Positions 63,310 to 64,000 of a stretch of DNA of 64,000 bases are shown piece by piece. Numbering within the stretch: position 1 is the first letter of the stretch; every line of letters starts with the position of its first letter. The stretch is taken from contig JADJOI010000003.1 in NCBI GenBank assembly GCA_016713875.1, forward strand, positions 3,224,001-3,288,000. The letters are read 5' to 3'. The DNA comes from Flavobacteriales bacterium (GTDB taxonomy: Bacteria; Bacteroidota; Bacteroidia; Flavobacteriales_F; PHOS-HE28). The translations under genes were made by a program, and so were the position numbers. The notes beneath the pieces were generated by a model. The model saw only the letters and a program-made list of their open reading frames with translations, did no database searches and was not told where the DNA came from.

Positions 63310-63795
63310 ATGACCAAAGCGCTTCCGATCGCACAGGCGTTCCTGAATGGGGCAAAGGCGTACAGAAGTGCGCTGGAGGTCACCAGGACAAGCGCAGAAG
63401 CACCGAGCATGGATGCCCCCAGCATGTTCCTTGGGTGCCATTCGATCGAGCTAGGGCTAAAGGCCTTTCTCAGGGGAAGAGGCTTGCGGGTGCCGCGCTC
63501 GCATGATCTGTCGAAGCTGCTGAACGCGTGTGTTCACGCTGGAATGTCCGTATCGCGCGAGGCGAAGCAATGCATCGATGTTGCAGTGGATGAGATCGAA
63601 GTCCATGGTTATCGGTACTTCGTCTTCGCGGACCTCGGGAGTCCGACTGTGGAGTACCTCGCGGAAACAGCGGACGAGATCCTGGCTACGGTAACGAAGG
63701 AGTCAGCAAACTGGCCAGCAGATGGCTTGAAAAAGGCCGTGATGAAGTTCCGAGTCGGTAGAGCTGTGCCCAAGAACCATTTAGCAAGAACCTAA
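63310..63795 (+). CDS. HEPN-domain-like protein
   Basis: A 161-residue helical protein. MFLGCHSIELGLKAFLRGRG and RSHDLSKLLNACVHAG match the HEPN fold pattern in which a conserved basic residue and an H-D-L segment sit on the second and third helices. HEPN proteins include ribonuclease toxins and nucleotidyltransferase partners; the catalytic RxxxxH motif of the toxic subset is not obvious here. There is no MNT partner gene nearby in the window. The gene lies on the accessory tail beyond the nrdA stub. Confidence 0.65.
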   Translation: MTKALPIAQAFLNGAKAYRSALEVTRTSAEAPSMDAPSMFLGCHSIELGLKAFLRGRGLRVPRSHDLSKLLNACVHAGMSVSREAKQCIDVAVDEIEVHGYRYFVFADLGSPTVEYLAETADEILATVTKESANWPADGLKKAVMKFRVGRAVPKNHLART

Positions 63796-63804
63796 GCCTC
63801 CAAT

Positions 63805-63875
63805 GGCGCGAGCGTCCACGCTCGTGCCTTGAACGTCTGCCGTGGGGTCGACGCACGAACGTGGACGCTCGTGCG
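63805..63875. repeat. REP-like doublet
   Basis: Two palindromic units in inverted orientation: 63805-63828 (CGAGCGT-CC-ACGCTCG core) and 63853-63875 (CGAACGT-GG-ACGCTCG core). Each folds into a short hairpin and the two are near-complements of one another, the arrangement of a BIME, a REP-type pair that is often mobilised by a Tnp-REP (RAYT) transposase. No such transposase lies in the window. Confidence 0.65.
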
Positions 63876-63924
63876 AGGGAAGGGCATGCACCTTTACTTT
63901 CGCTACGACCACAGGAGGTGAACC

Positions 63925-64000
63925 ATGCGACAGCCAAGCTTTCTTTTCACCATGCTGCTCGCAGTGCTTCTGCTAGCGGGTTGTGGCTCGGTCCGGGACC
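63925..64000 (+). CDS. Lipoprotein, N-terminal part (runs off the window)
   Basis: The first 25 codons read MRQPSFLFTMLLAVLLLAGCGS..., a lipoprotein signal with the LAGC lipobox. It begins with a strong AGGAGGTGAACC Shine-Dalgarno sequence, which is unusual for this genome, and a TACTTTCG box lies about 22 bases upstream. The rest of the gene is beyond the right edge. Confidence 0.7.
   Translation, partial: MRQPSFLFTMLLAVLLLAGCGSVRD

Overview
The window is a G+C-rich chromosomal stretch of a Bacteroidota bacterium, most likely an uncultivated high-G+C member of the Flavobacteriales. The evidence is a PorP/SprF protein, several proteins with type IX secretion (T9SS) C-terminal sorting domains, the flavobacterial gene orders purD / DUF6341 / DUF6427 and ftsX-DUF3098-uppP-truB, a long IspG, and starts preceded by TAnnTTTG-type -7 boxes rather than Shine-Dalgarno sites. 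No phage, integrase, transposase, rRNA operon or CRISPR array is visible. The long poly-G block and several apparent frameshifts suggest an imperfect, probably metagenomic, assembly.

Layout. 1-6 kb: purD end, two small membrane proteins, purQ, a CotH-kinase surface protein and a T9SS cargo protein. 6-14 kb: cation efflux transporter, dnaG, a prenyl synthase, an outer-membrane barrel and rlmN. 14-19.8 kb: a DNRLRE surface protein, ispD, queA, then the truB-uppP-DUF3098-ftsX cluster. 19.8-25.6 kb: leuS (mosaic composition, frameshift), a poly-G block, DUF3108 and M23 genes. 25.6-27.6 kb: a damaged oxidoreductase gene and a small regulated membrane-protein locus with a deletion fusion. 27.6-36.4 kb: an eight-gene surface/T9SS operon ending in a large Ig-like adhesin and a PorP/SprF partner. 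36.4-48 kb: two delta-60-repeat proteins, cpeT-like gene, ispG, a DUF4230 gene, another T9SS cargo, a redoxin and a cytochrome/copper-monooxygenase gene. 48-56.7 kb: EamA, DUF502, MmcQ/YjbR, cyclase, hemW, four-helix-bundle protein, histidine kinase, AsmA-like protein. 56.8-64 kb: tRNA-Arg, an AbiEii-type pair, DUF3109, nrdB-nrdA, and an accessory tail with a HEPN-like gene and a REP doublet.

How it fits together. Housekeeping genes (purines, isoprenoids by the MEP pathway, tRNA modification, cell division and wall, ribonucleotide reduction) are interleaved with lineage-specific surface proteins exported by the T9SS. Two genome-scale patterns stand out. First, accessory genes of lower G+C are repeatedly bordered by a short diverged copy of the end of the neighbouring core gene (cpeT-like 3' end, DUF4230 5' end, nrdA 3' end, and possibly leuS 3' end). 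This looks like one-sided recombination that adds a cargo gene and leaves a stub. Second, intergenic arrays with a strict 7-bp period but different heptamer words occur at four places, two of them forming hairpins at convergent gene ends and running into the stop codons.
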